Shown here one piece after another: positions 1 to 5,920 of a stretch of DNA of 7,058 bases. The stretch's first letter is position 1; each line of letters starts with the position of its first letter. The notes under the pieces were generated by a model, which saw only the letters and a list, made by a program, of their open reading frames with translations, did not search any database and was not told where the DNA came from. The translations under genes were made by a program, and so were the position numbers. This DNA comes from DASXTW01 sp046726275 (GTDB lineage: Bacteria > Actinomycetota > UBA4738), in assembly GCA_046726275.1 (NCBI GenBank), contig JBKPAF010000049.1, positions 1 through 7,058 of the forward strand. Direction: 5' to 3'.

Positions 1-6
1 CCCCCT

Positions 7-423
7 CTAGACCACGCTGAGCAACTTGTTGAGCCTGGCCAGCTTTCCAGGGTGTAGGAGCAGGCCTCGCACCCTGAGCCGGCGCTTCAGGAGCTTCCGG
101 TTGACCTCGCGGCCCTCCTTCGTGGTGACGTCCGGCAGGCCGAACTTGAGCGGTACCGAGGATAGCCCGACCAACGTGTCGGCGTCGGTCTCCACCATGA
201 TGTCCGGCTTCCCGATGATGCCGTTGCGCACCGTGATCTTGCCGGGAGCCAGCCGGAAGGACGCTTCCACCCCGATGTCCGCCGCCCTGACGCCGTACGT
301 GGCAACGTTCGAGAGCAGGCGCTCCCGCTCCGGGTGCGCCGCAACGTTGGCTTCGAAGAGACCGCCGAGCATCGACGCCAGGCCGTTCGGCTCCGGATCC
401 GGGTACTCCACGGTGACCGTCAC
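7..423 (-). CDS. SCP2-like sterol/lipid-carrier domain protein (138 aa)
   Basis: This is a small soluble protein of the SCP2 (sterol carrier protein 2) type, a fold that holds a hydrophobic ligand in a tunnel. No signal peptide or membrane segment is visible. Residues 15-30 (LASMLGGLFEANVAAH) read as the first amphipathic helix. Residues 48-80 look like the alternating strands of the sheet (ADIGVEASFRLAPGKITV, then PDIMVETD). Residues 108-136 form a basic C-terminal helix (NRKLLKRRLRVRGLLLHPGKL) similar to the SCP2 end with its 'G-K-L' stretch. The start is GTG at 423, and its GTGA overlap with the dehydrogenase stop indicates translational coupling; no strong SD precedes it. It is the last gene of a three-gene minus-strand operon that begins with another SCP2 protein. 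The assignment rests on pattern and context because this copy is divergent; the ligand is unknown. Confidence 0.7.
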   Translation of the reverse strand: MTVTVEYPDPEPNGLASMLGGLFEANVAAHPERERLLSNVATYGVRAADIGVEASFRLAPGKITVRNGIIGKPDIMVETDADTLVGLSSVPLKFGLPDVTTKEGREVNRKLLKRRLRVRGLLLHPGKLARLNKLLSVV

Positions 424-1460
424 GGCCTGAGCACGACCTTCGTCGCCCGGTGAGAATCGAAGAGCTCGTAGCCTCGAACCGCATCCTCCAGGGGGAGGGT
501 GTGGGAGATGATCGGGAGGGGATCGATCCTCCCCTCACGGACGGCCTCCAACGCCCGTTCCCACCACGCGTGGATGGGGCACATGCCCGCGAACAGGACG
601 CGTAGGGCGCGGGCCCAGTACACCCCCAGAGACACCTCGACCTGCTCGGTCACGTACACGCCTACGACCGACACCGTCCCGCCGCCCCGAACGACGTCGA
701 GAGCGGTCTCGTAGGCCGAGGGATGGCCGACGGCTTCGATCACCACGTCCGCCCCTCGTCCTTCGGTCAGATCGCTCACAGCCATGTGGGGGTTGGTCTC
801 GTCGACGTTGATCGGGTGTGCCCCAACCTTCTCCGCCAGGACCAGGCGGTCCGGGAGCTTGTCGAGAGCGAGGACCTGACGGGCCCCGTGCACCCGGGCA
901 GCCTGGACACAGAAGAACCCGACGGGGCCAGCTCCCACCACCGCGACCGTGTCCTCCGGCCCGATCCCAGCGATCGCGGTCCCGTAGTACCCCGTCGTGA
1001 GGATGTCTCCCACGAACAGGGCCCGCTCGTCCTCCATGCCGACCGGGATCGGGAGCAGGTTCACGTCGGCGGACGGCACCCGCACCTTATCCGCCTGGGC
1101 CCCGACCAGATGGCCGCCGAACACCCCGCCGCCGAGCATTTGGAACCGTTCGCACAGGGCGGTCTGACCGCGGCGGCAGTACCAGCAGTCCCCGCACGCG
1201 ATATCGAACGCGATCACCACTCTGTCCCCGGGCTGGAATCGTTGGACCTCGGGTCCCACCTCCTCGACCACGCCGACCCCCTCGTGCCCGATGGTGTCCC
1301 CGGGAAAGAGCGGGGCCTTGCCGTGCAGGAAGTGCAGATCAGAGCCGCAGATCCCGGCCGCCGAGATCCGGACCACGGCGTCGCGGGGTTCCTCGATCGT
1401 GGGTTCGGGGACGTCCTCGACCGCCAAGCTGTCGACGCCTTTGAAGACGACCGCCCTCAC
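420..1460 (-). CDS. Zinc-dependent medium-chain alcohol dehydrogenase (MDR family)
   Basis: A 346-residue NAD(P)-dependent dehydrogenase that should oxidise an alcohol or reduce an aldehyde in the cytoplasm. The N-terminal catalytic domain shows the zinc-ligand cysteine C38 (GICGSD), the GHE motif at 58-60 and D151 in the segment GDILTTGYY. The four-cysteine structural zinc lobe is C89, C92, C95 and C103. The Rossmann fold carries VVGAGPVG at 174-181 followed by an acidic residue at 200 (ALDK), which favours NAD over NADP. Length is normal for the family. The overall look is closest to the formaldehyde-dehydrogenase-like/threonine-dehydrogenase-like MDR branch, but I cannot name the substrate. 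The start is GTG at 1460, preceded by GGGGAGG at 1470-1476 with 9-base spacing. It sits 30 bases after one SCP2 gene and overlaps the next by 4 bases, so a lipid-like or carrier-bound substrate is a reasonable inference. Confidence 0.93.
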   Translation of the reverse strand: MRAVVFKGVDSLAVEDVPEPTIEEPRDAVVRISAAGICGSDLHFLHGKAPLFPGDTIGHEGVGVVEEVGPEVQRFQPGDRVVIAFDIACGDCWYCRRGQTALCERFQMLGGGVFGGHLVGAQADKVRVPSADVNLLPIPVGMEDERALFVGDILTTGYYGTAIAGIGPEDTVAVVGAGPVGFFCVQAARVHGARQVLALDKLPDRLVLAEKVGAHPINVDETNPHMAVSDLTEGRGADVVIEAVGHPSAYETALDVVRGGGTVSVVGVYVTEQVEVSLGVYWARALRVLFAGMCPIHAWWERALEAVREGRIDPLPIISHTLPLEDAVRGYELFDSHRATKVVLRP

Positions 1461-1490
1461 CGATCGCTACCTCCCCGCGCGATGACGAGC

Positions 1491-1916
1491 TCAGCTCTTC
1501 TCGTCGATGAATTCGGTCGGCACGCTCGCAGCCAGGTTGACCAGCTCGTTGGCCGCTTTGACGTACCTGACGATAGTGGGGAGATCGCCCTTCAGCTTGA
1601 GCTTCCCCTGCATCATCCCCTTGACCGGGTCCAGCTCCTTCTTGATCACTTCCTTCCACCGGGAGTACGGGGCCCGGATGATGAACGTGGCCTTCTCTCC
1701 ATCCTCGGGGCCGATCCCGTACTTGGCGTCACGACACTCCCCGTGCCACAGGTCCAGCCAGGCCCAGATCTCCTCGCCGATGCCCTTATCGGGCTCCGGC
1801 TCGAAGACGTAGCAGACATCGCCCTCCCAGGTGGCGGCGGCTTCTCTGTATTCGGGGCTCTGATTGATCCGCTCCATGTACGTGTCCAGCCATTCCTCGC
1901 TGGGAAACAGAGGCAT
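1491..1916 (-). CDS. SCP2 sterol-binding domain family protein (141 aa)
   Basis: First gene of the SCP2-dehydrogenase-SCP2 operon. It is a cytosolic protein with the SCP2 fold seen in many high-GC bacteria, where members are annotated as putative sterol or lipid carriers; the ligand is not known. Residues 7-30 form the starting helix, 31-60 are an acidic strand/loop region rich in W and E, and 75-90 form a strand pair (KATFIIRAPYSRWKEVI). The most typical SCP2 part is 95-126: DPVKGMMQGKLKLKGDLPTI, then a helix ending NELV. The start ATG at 1916 is well supported by AAGGAGG at 1923-1929 with 6-base spacing. A weak promoter-like pair lies further upstream (TTGGAA at 2008-2013 and TTTACT at 1983-1988, 19-base spacing). 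It shares little obvious identity with the other SCP2 protein of the operon, so the two probably have different roles rather than being a recent duplication. Confidence 0.85.
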   Translation of the reverse strand: MPLFPSEEWLDTYMERINQSPEYREAAATWEGDVCYVFEPEPDKGIGEEIWAWLDLWHGECRDAKYGIGPEDGEKATFIIRAPYSRWKEVIKKELDPVKGMMQGKLKLKGDLPTIVRYVKAANELVNLAASVPTEFIDEKS

Positions 1917-1982
1917 CCGGGTCCTCCTTCTGGAATCACGGGGCGAGCCGCCGACCCTCCTTGGTCACGTCGAGTGTCGCGC

Positions 1983-2013
1983 AGTAAATCACGCAGTGAC
2001 CGATCCATTCCAA
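1983..2013 (-). promoter_or_regulatory. Weak candidate promoter of the SCP2-dehydrogenase operon
   Basis: On the minus strand TTGGAA (2008-2013) and TTTACT (1983-1988) are separated by 19 bases and lie about 66 bases upstream of the first SCP2 gene. The spacing is longer than the usual 17 and the -10 matches only 4 of 6 consensus bases. It is given because the gene has its own SD and a 133-base gap from the CPBP gene, but transcription from further upstream is equally possible. Confidence 0.2.
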
Positions 2014-2049
2014 CCGCGGAAGCTTGGGCCGGGCCTAGGGGCCCTGCTT

Positions 2050-2790
2050 TCATCTCCGCAGGGCGATCGCCAGGTACCCGACCAGGTTGAAGGCGGCATG
2101 GGCCGCCATCGACGCGAGCAGGCTCCTCCGGCGTTCGAACACGAGCGCGAGCCCGATCCCCACGGCGATGAGCGAGGGAACGATAAGGAAGAACGCCACT
2201 CCACCCAGGTGCACCAGGCCGAAGAAGATCCCGGAGAGGACGGCTGCCGGCCAGACCGAGAAGCGTCGCCGAAGGCTCTGATAGAGGAATCCCCGAAAGA
2301 AGATCTCCTCCCCGAAGGGTGCGGCAAGGATGACGATCGGCGCGAGGAGGGCCAGCCCCACACCGCGGACGCACGCTACGACCTGCTGGGGCTCCTCCGG
2401 GCTGTGACCGAGGATCCTCGTGGCGACGCCCTGGACCACCGCCAGGACCACGCCGGCCACCACGACCAGGAGCAATCCCGCGAGGATGCCGGTCCCGAGA
2501 TCCCCCCACGGTCGCCTGGGCACGCCGAGGGTCCGAACCGGAGTCTTGCGGATGGCCGCGACCCACCACAAGACGGTACCCGCGAGCGCTACCTCCCCGG
2601 CCAAGACGGCCAGGTTGTATTGCGCGCTGCACGAGTCGATGAACGAGATTGGCGCGCTGAGCACGACCGCCACGACCAGGGCCAGGATGAACACGGGCAC
2701 GGTCTCGATCGGGCGCCAAGAGACGACCGGAAGCTGTCCCTCCTTCCGGTCGGGAGGAACGTCAGGGCGAGGCGGAGTCGGCTGCCCCAT
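2050..2790 (-). CDS. CPBP-family intramembrane glutamic protease (CAAX/Abi type)
   Basis: A 246-residue multi-spanning membrane protein with all three motifs of the CPBP (CAAX protease and bacteriocin-processing) family: EEIFFR at 161-166 (catalytic Glu pair and Arg), FGLVH at 190-194, and HAAFN at 231-235. Hydrophobic segments lie roughly at 32-51, 60-80, 100-121, 142-160, 181-197 and 198-217, with a final one near 226-244. The N-terminal 28 residues are proline-rich and polar and probably cytoplasmic. Family members act as membrane proteases in prenyl-protein processing in eukaryotes, and in bacteria in bacteriocin immunity or unknown processing; the substrate here is unknown. The ATG at 2790 has GAGGA directly against it rather than spaced, so the translation signal is poor. 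An in-frame TGA at 2794-2796 rules out a longer N-terminus. It is probably transcribed on its own, divergently from the hydrolase-like gene. Confidence 0.9.
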   Translation of the reverse strand: MGQPTPPRPDVPPDRKEGQLPVVSWRPIETVPVFILALVVAVVLSAPISFIDSCSAQYNLAVLAGEVALAGTVLWWVAAIRKTPVRTLGVPRRPWGDLGTGILAGLLLVVVAGVVLAVVQGVATRILGHSPEEPQQVVACVRGVGLALLAPIVILAAPFGEEIFFRGFLYQSLRRRFSVWPAAVLSGIFFGLVHLGGVAFFLIVPSLIAVGIGLALVFERRRSLLASMAAHAAFNLVGYLAIALRR

Positions 2791-2915
2791 TCCTCAGGAT
2801 GGGCTGGGGGATCGGGAGAAGGGCATGGGCACGGTGTCGTGGAGCATCGCAGATTCACCCACGACCAGTCCCCAGATTCCCACTCGACTTCCGAGGAAAC
2901 GGCCTCCCCCGGCTG

Positions 2916-2921
2916 TATCAT
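2916..2921 (+). promoter_or_regulatory. Candidate -10 box of the hydrolase-like gene
   Basis: TATCAT lies 13 bases before the ATG at 2935. A transcript starting about 7 bases downstream of it would have a leader of only about 6 bases, in keeping with the absence of any SD before this ATG. No -35 with proper spacing is visible (TCGACT at 2884-2889 is too far). The 144-base gap between this gene and the divergent CPBP gene must hold both promoters. Confidence 0.3.
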
Positions 2922-2934
2922 CCGGCTCCCTATC

Positions 2935-3753
2935 ATGCGGCTGGTTACCTACGACCGAGGGGGCGCGCGGCGCCTCGGCGCGTGGGTGGGCAGAAACGTG
3001 GTCGATCTACCCGATGCGGTGGGTCACCCTGCCTTCCCCACGACGATGGAAGCGCTGATCGCCCTGCACGGCGGCACGACGCTCGATGCCGCCCGGGATG
3101 CGCTCGCCCACCCGGCCATCGTGAAGGAATGCCGCGTGCCTGGCGCCCGTCTCCTCGCACCCGTTGTTCCGATCTCGTTGCTCGAGCACCGCTGGATCAT
3201 CGGGCCGGAGGACAGGCTTCCCTGGCCACCCGGGGCGGATGAGGTCGACTACCAGGTCGAGGTGGCATGCATCGTCGGGCAGTTCTGCCGCGACGTCTCA
3301 CCTGAGCAGGCCGATGAGGTGATCTTCGGCTACACGCTGATGAACGACTGGGCGGCCCGGAGCCGGCGAACCGGGACCGGCCGGCGCGGTCGGCGTCCCA
3401 CCGAGGAACGGTTCGCCACCTCGCTCGGACCCTGCATCGTGACCGCGGACGAGTTCGACCCCGGTCGAGGCCGCCTGGTCGCGCGGGTCGACGGCGAGGT
3501 CTGGTCCGAGGGCGAGCTGCAAGCCGCCCGGGGAACGTTTGCCCAGCTCCTAGCGCAGTTCTCCTCGCAGCAGGACATGTACCCGGGCGACGTCCTGGGC
3601 TCGGGCACCTTTCCCGGGGGATGCGGGGTGGACGTCGGCCTGACCCTCGACCCGGGAGCGATCGTCGAGCTGGAAACGCACGGGATCGGAACCCTCCGGA
3701 ACCGTGTCGGGTTCCCCCAGGAAAACCTCCAACCCGCTGCCGCGGAGAGCTGA
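2935..3753 (+). CDS. Fumarylacetoacetate hydrolase-fold protein, apparently degenerate active site
   Basis: A 272-residue protein of the FAH superfamily, whose enzymes hydrolyse carbon-carbon bonds in acylpyruvates such as fumarylacetoacetate, the last step of tyrosine breakdown. The body is recognisable: N-terminal small domain (MRLVTY, then WVGRNVVDLPDAVGHPAFP), IIGPEDRLPW at 88-97, FGYTLMNDWAAR at 131-142, ATSLGP at 161-166, ARVDGEVWSEG at 183-193 and a well-kept C-terminus from YPGDVLGSGT to GIGTLRNRV. The usual metal-ligand pair ExE reads Q107-V-E109. The active-site lysine before the F-x-T-S segment is replaced by E158. The Glu of the GCGxE segment is D233. The stretch of about 35 residues normally between the first domain and IIGP, carrying the catalytic His and a metal Asp, seems absent. 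Residues 142-155 are Arg-rich. The start at 2935 was chosen because homology begins there; the frame is open further upstream only as the antisense of the CPBP gene. It may be a pseudoenzyme or a repurposed protein. Confidence 0.88.
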   Translation: MRLVTYDRGGARRLGAWVGRNVVDLPDAVGHPAFPTTMEALIALHGGTTLDAARDALAHPAIVKECRVPGARLLAPVVPISLLEHRWIIGPEDRLPWPPGADEVDYQVEVACIVGQFCRDVSPEQADEVIFGYTLMNDWAARSRRTGTGRRGRRPTEERFATSLGPCIVTADEFDPGRGRLVARVDGEVWSEGELQAARGTFAQLLAQFSSQQDMYPGDVLGSGTFPGGCGVDVGLTLDPGAIVELETHGIGTLRNRVGFPQENLQPAAAES

Positions 3754-3775
3754 GCCCTCACTCCCGCGGGGCGCG

Positions 3776-4891
3776 TCAATCGATGAGCCCCATCCCCTTG
3801 GCCCACGAGGTTGCGTACCCATCCACTTCGACCGCCGCCAGGGCCTCGTCTCGCTCGAATGGCTTGTCCGCCTCGACCATGAGCGCGTACTCGTCGGCGA
3901 ACTCCTTCGTCTTCGAGGCCTCGATGGCTGCGGCCTGCGGTCCGTGCTGCAGGCCCTGTGGATGGTGGGTGATGAAGGCTTCGCCGATCCCCGCGCGGGA
4001 GAAGAACTGACCTTCGTGGTAGAAGAGAACTTCGTCTTTGTCGATGTTGGAGTGGAAGAACGGCACGCGCAGCGCCGTGGGATCGCCGGTTTCGGTCGGC
4101 CTGGGCGCGAACAGACCGATCTCGAACCCATCGGACTTCCACACCGCGTGTACGGACGGGGGCAGGTGGTACCTGGGGCTGACCACCGGGCGGAAGTCCT
4201 TCTTGTTGAGCCGGACGGGGCAGAGGTCCCCCTGCCAGCCGACCACGTCCAACGGGTTGAAGGGATACACCAGGGTCGTGTATTCGTCGTCGCGCTTGAC
4301 CCGCACCTCGAATTCGCCGGACTCGTCATGAGGCTCGGGCTCGGGCGTTTCCAGAATTCCGGGATCGAACAGCGCGTGGCGGCCGAGCACCCCTTTGTCC
4401 GGTAGGCGGTATTCACCCCGCCCTTCCACGACGTAAAGGAACGTCTCCCCCTCGTCGGGGACGACGCGGTGGGTCGTGCCTTTGGGGAGCACGAGGAAGT
4501 CCCCGTCCCGGTACTTCAGGGGCCCGTAGTCGGTTTCCAACCGTCCCGAGCCCTTGTGGACGAAGTAGCAGACGTCCCCGTCGGAGTCCCGCAAGTAGAA
4601 GGGCATCGCTTCGGATCGCCGGGAGATGTAGATGGAGACGTCCTCGTTGTGCAGGATGCGCAGCCAGTCGCCGGTCGCCTCGGACATGTCCGGGGGCTTG
4701 AGCCCGTTCAGGTCGTACGCCCGTGGCCGAAGGGGACCCTCGATCCTGATCCACGCCGTCGGGGGATGGCTGCGATACAGGTGCGACGCACGGCCATCGA
4801 ACGCCTCCCTGCCGTGTTCCTCCTCGAACGTGCCCTCCGGGAGGCCGACGTGCGCCTGCTTGGTCACCTTGCCCTTCGACAGCGGGAACAT
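3776..4891 (-). CDS. hmgA: Homogentisate 1,2-dioxygenase, short bacterial form
   Basis: A 371-residue cupin-fold, Fe(II)-dependent ring-cleaving enzyme that should convert homogentisate to maleylacetoacetate in the cytoplasm. The N-terminal cupin half contains SRRSEAMPFYLRDSDGDVCY (90-109), GDFLVLPKGTTHRV (130-143) and FLYVVEGRGEY. The C-terminal half carries FNPLDVVGWQGDLCPVRLN (211-229). The likely iron ligands are H280 (FFHSN), E287 (DEVLFY) and H316 (LQHGP). H242 in the segment YHLPPSVH matches the expected catalytic histidine. The protein is about 70 residues shorter than the human or Pseudomonas enzyme (around 440) and belongs to a short form seen in other bacteria, so a related aromatic substrate is possible. 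The ATG at 4891 has AAGGAGG at 4898-4904 with 6-base spacing. It lies 39 bases after the tiny basic gene and is probably the last gene of the proline operon. It converges on the hydrolase-like gene with 22 bases between them. Confidence 0.88.
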   Translation of the reverse strand: MFPLSKGKVTKQAHVGLPEGTFEEEHGREAFDGRASHLYRSHPPTAWIRIEGPLRPRAYDLNGLKPPDMSEATGDWLRILHNEDVSIYISRRSEAMPFYLRDSDGDVCYFVHKGSGRLETDYGPLKYRDGDFLVLPKGTTHRVVPDEGETFLYVVEGRGEYRLPDKGVLGRHALFDPGILETPEPEPHDESGEFEVRVKRDDEYTTLVYPFNPLDVVGWQGDLCPVRLNKKDFRPVVSPRYHLPPSVHAVWKSDGFEIGLFAPRPTETGDPTALRVPFFHSNIDKDEVLFYHEGQFFSRAGIGEAFITHHPQGLQHGPQAAAIEASKTKEFADEYALMVEADKPFERDEALAAVEVDGYATSWAKGMGLID

Positions 4892-4930
4892 CGCTCTCCT
4901 CCTTCGCGCTCCACCCTCCGGTCTCTCTGG

Positions 4931-5044
4931 TCAGGACTTCTTCTTGGCGGCGGCCCGCTCGGCCACCTGACGCTTCTCCCGCTCCTTCTTCCTCCGCTCG
5001 CGATCATGCGCCCATCTCACCTTGTGCCGATCTCCTCTTCCCAT
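4931..5044 (-). CDS. Very small basic protein of unknown function (37 aa)
   Basis: Reading the minus strand between proC and hmgA gives an uninterrupted ORF beginning MGRGDRHKVRWAHDRERRKK and ending AAAKKKS. Sixteen of 37 residues are Lys or Arg and six are acidic. Apart from W11 and the N-terminal glycines, it reads as one charged helix. The ATG at 5044 has AGGAGG at 5055-5060 with 10-base spacing. A second in-frame ATG at 5065 would add 7 residues, but the SD would then lie inside the gene, so 5044 is preferred. It starts 33 bases after the proC stop and ends 39 bases before hmgA, on the same strand. Its size, charge and SD resemble small nucleic-acid- or ribosome-binding proteins; this is inference from composition only, as I do not recognise the family. 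Confidence 0.6.
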   Translation of the reverse strand: MGRGDRHKVRWAHDRERRKKEREKRQVAERAAAKKKS

Positions 5045-5077
5045 TCTCGATCTTCCTCCTCGCATCGCTCGTTGCTG

Positions 5078-5920
5078 CTACCCCCCTGGACTCCCCTCAT
5101 CCGGTTCGTGCCCGATGGCAAGCTCGGCGCTGCGTTTGCACGCGGCGTCGATGGCGTTCAGGAAGGCTGCCCGGACCCCGGCCTGTTCCAGATGGCGGAT
5201 GGCCATGATCGTGGTCCCCCCGGGAGACGTCACCATCTCCCGGAGCTCGACGGGATGCTTTCCCGTGTCTCGGAGCATTTTGGCCGAGCCGAGCATCGTC
5301 TGGATGATCAACTCGGTCGCCACGTCCCTTGACAGCCCGAGCAGGATACAAGCTTCGATCATCGCCTCTGCCAGGAGAAAGAAGTACGCGGGCCCCGAGC
5401 CGCTGGTGGCCGTCACCGCATCCTGGTGCTTCTCAGGGAGCCGGATCACCCTTCCCACCGAGCCGAGAAGTTCCTCCGCCACGCCCAGATGCTTGTCCTC
5501 AGCGTTGGCGCCCGGAGAGATCACGGACATGGCCTCGTCCACGAGGACGGGAACGTTGGACATCACCCGAACCACCGGAGTTCCCTTCGGAGCGAAACGC
5601 TCGATGAAAGAGGTTCGAATGCCTGCGGCGAACGAGATCACCAGCTTGTCGTTGCTGAGAGATTCCGAGATCTGCTGGAGCAAGGCCTCCATGTCCTGCG
5701 GCTTGACGGTGAGCACCAGCGTGGAGGCCCACTTCACCGCTTCCGCGTTGGAAAGCGTTGCGGCGACCTCGAGCCGCTCGGCGAGTTCCCGGACCCGCTC
5801 CTCACGACGAGCGGTGATCATGATCTCGTCCCCGGTCCGCCCGCCCGCGCGGATAAGGCCTGATACCAGGGCCTCACCCATGCGCCCTCCGCCCAGGAAC
5901 GCCACGTGTCGATCGGTCAT
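5078..5920 (-). CDS. proC: Pyrroline-5-carboxylate reductase
   Basis: A 280-residue enzyme that reduces 1-pyrroline-5-carboxylate (P5C) to L-proline with NAD(P)H, the last step of proline synthesis. The N-terminal Rossmann domain starts HVAFLGGGRMGEAL (5-18), with TVKPQ at 71-75 and SFAAGI at 96-101. The C-terminal dimerisation/catalytic domain has SGSGPAYFFLLAEAM (173-187), and the family signature is clear at 227-245 (REMVTSPGGTTIMAIRHLE). The loop usually written MPNxP reads MSNVP (120-124), a Pro-to-Ser change. Length is normal. The frame stays open far upstream through the dehydrogenase gene, but the true start is ATG at 5920: homology begins there, GAGGGGG at 5926-5932 has 5-base spacing, and it overlaps the dehydrogenase stop as ATGA. 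That overlap couples its translation to an enzyme of the opposite direction. Confidence 0.95.
   Translation of the reverse strand: MTDRHVAFLGGGRMGEALVSGLIRAGGRTGDEIMITARREERVRELAERLEVAATLSNAEAVKWASTLVLTVKPQDMEALLQQISESLSNDKLVISFAAGIRTSFIERFAPKGTPVVRVMSNVPVLVDEAMSVISPGANAEDKHLGVAEELLGSVGRVIRLPEKHQDAVTATSGSGPAYFFLLAEAMIEACILLGLSRDVATELIIQTMLGSAKMLRDTGKHPVELREMVTSPGGTTIMAIRHLEQAGVRAAFLNAIDAACKRSAELAIGHEPDEGSPGG

Noticed and set aside
2031..2045. GGGCCTAGGGGCCC hairpin after the CPBP stop as a terminator
   Set aside because: The stem is only 5 bp and no T-run follows it on the minus strand, so I do not call it a terminator.
723..2090. 455-residue plus-strand open frame across the dehydrogenase and SCP2 genes
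   Set aside because: It is the antisense of two well-recognised genes, with His/Asp/Arg/Pro-rich low-complexity composition and no domain motif; long antisense frames are expected at this GC content.
1646..2719. 357-residue minus-strand frame overlapping the CPBP gene
   Set aside because: A shifted-frame shadow of the CPBP and SCP2 genes with Arg/Gly/Pro-rich sequence and no recognisable motif, while the other frame carries all three CPBP motifs.
2794..2847. 17-codon minus-strand upstream frame ending 3 bases before the CPBP ATG
   Set aside because: No SD and no convincing -10 box before it; its composition is mostly Pro/Ser and it is most likely a chance frame.
1864..2934. Plus-strand upstream extension of the hydrolase-like frame (357 extra codons)
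   Set aside because: It runs antisense to the CPBP and SCP2 genes and reads as charged low-complexity sequence; homology to the FAH family begins only at the ATG at 2935.
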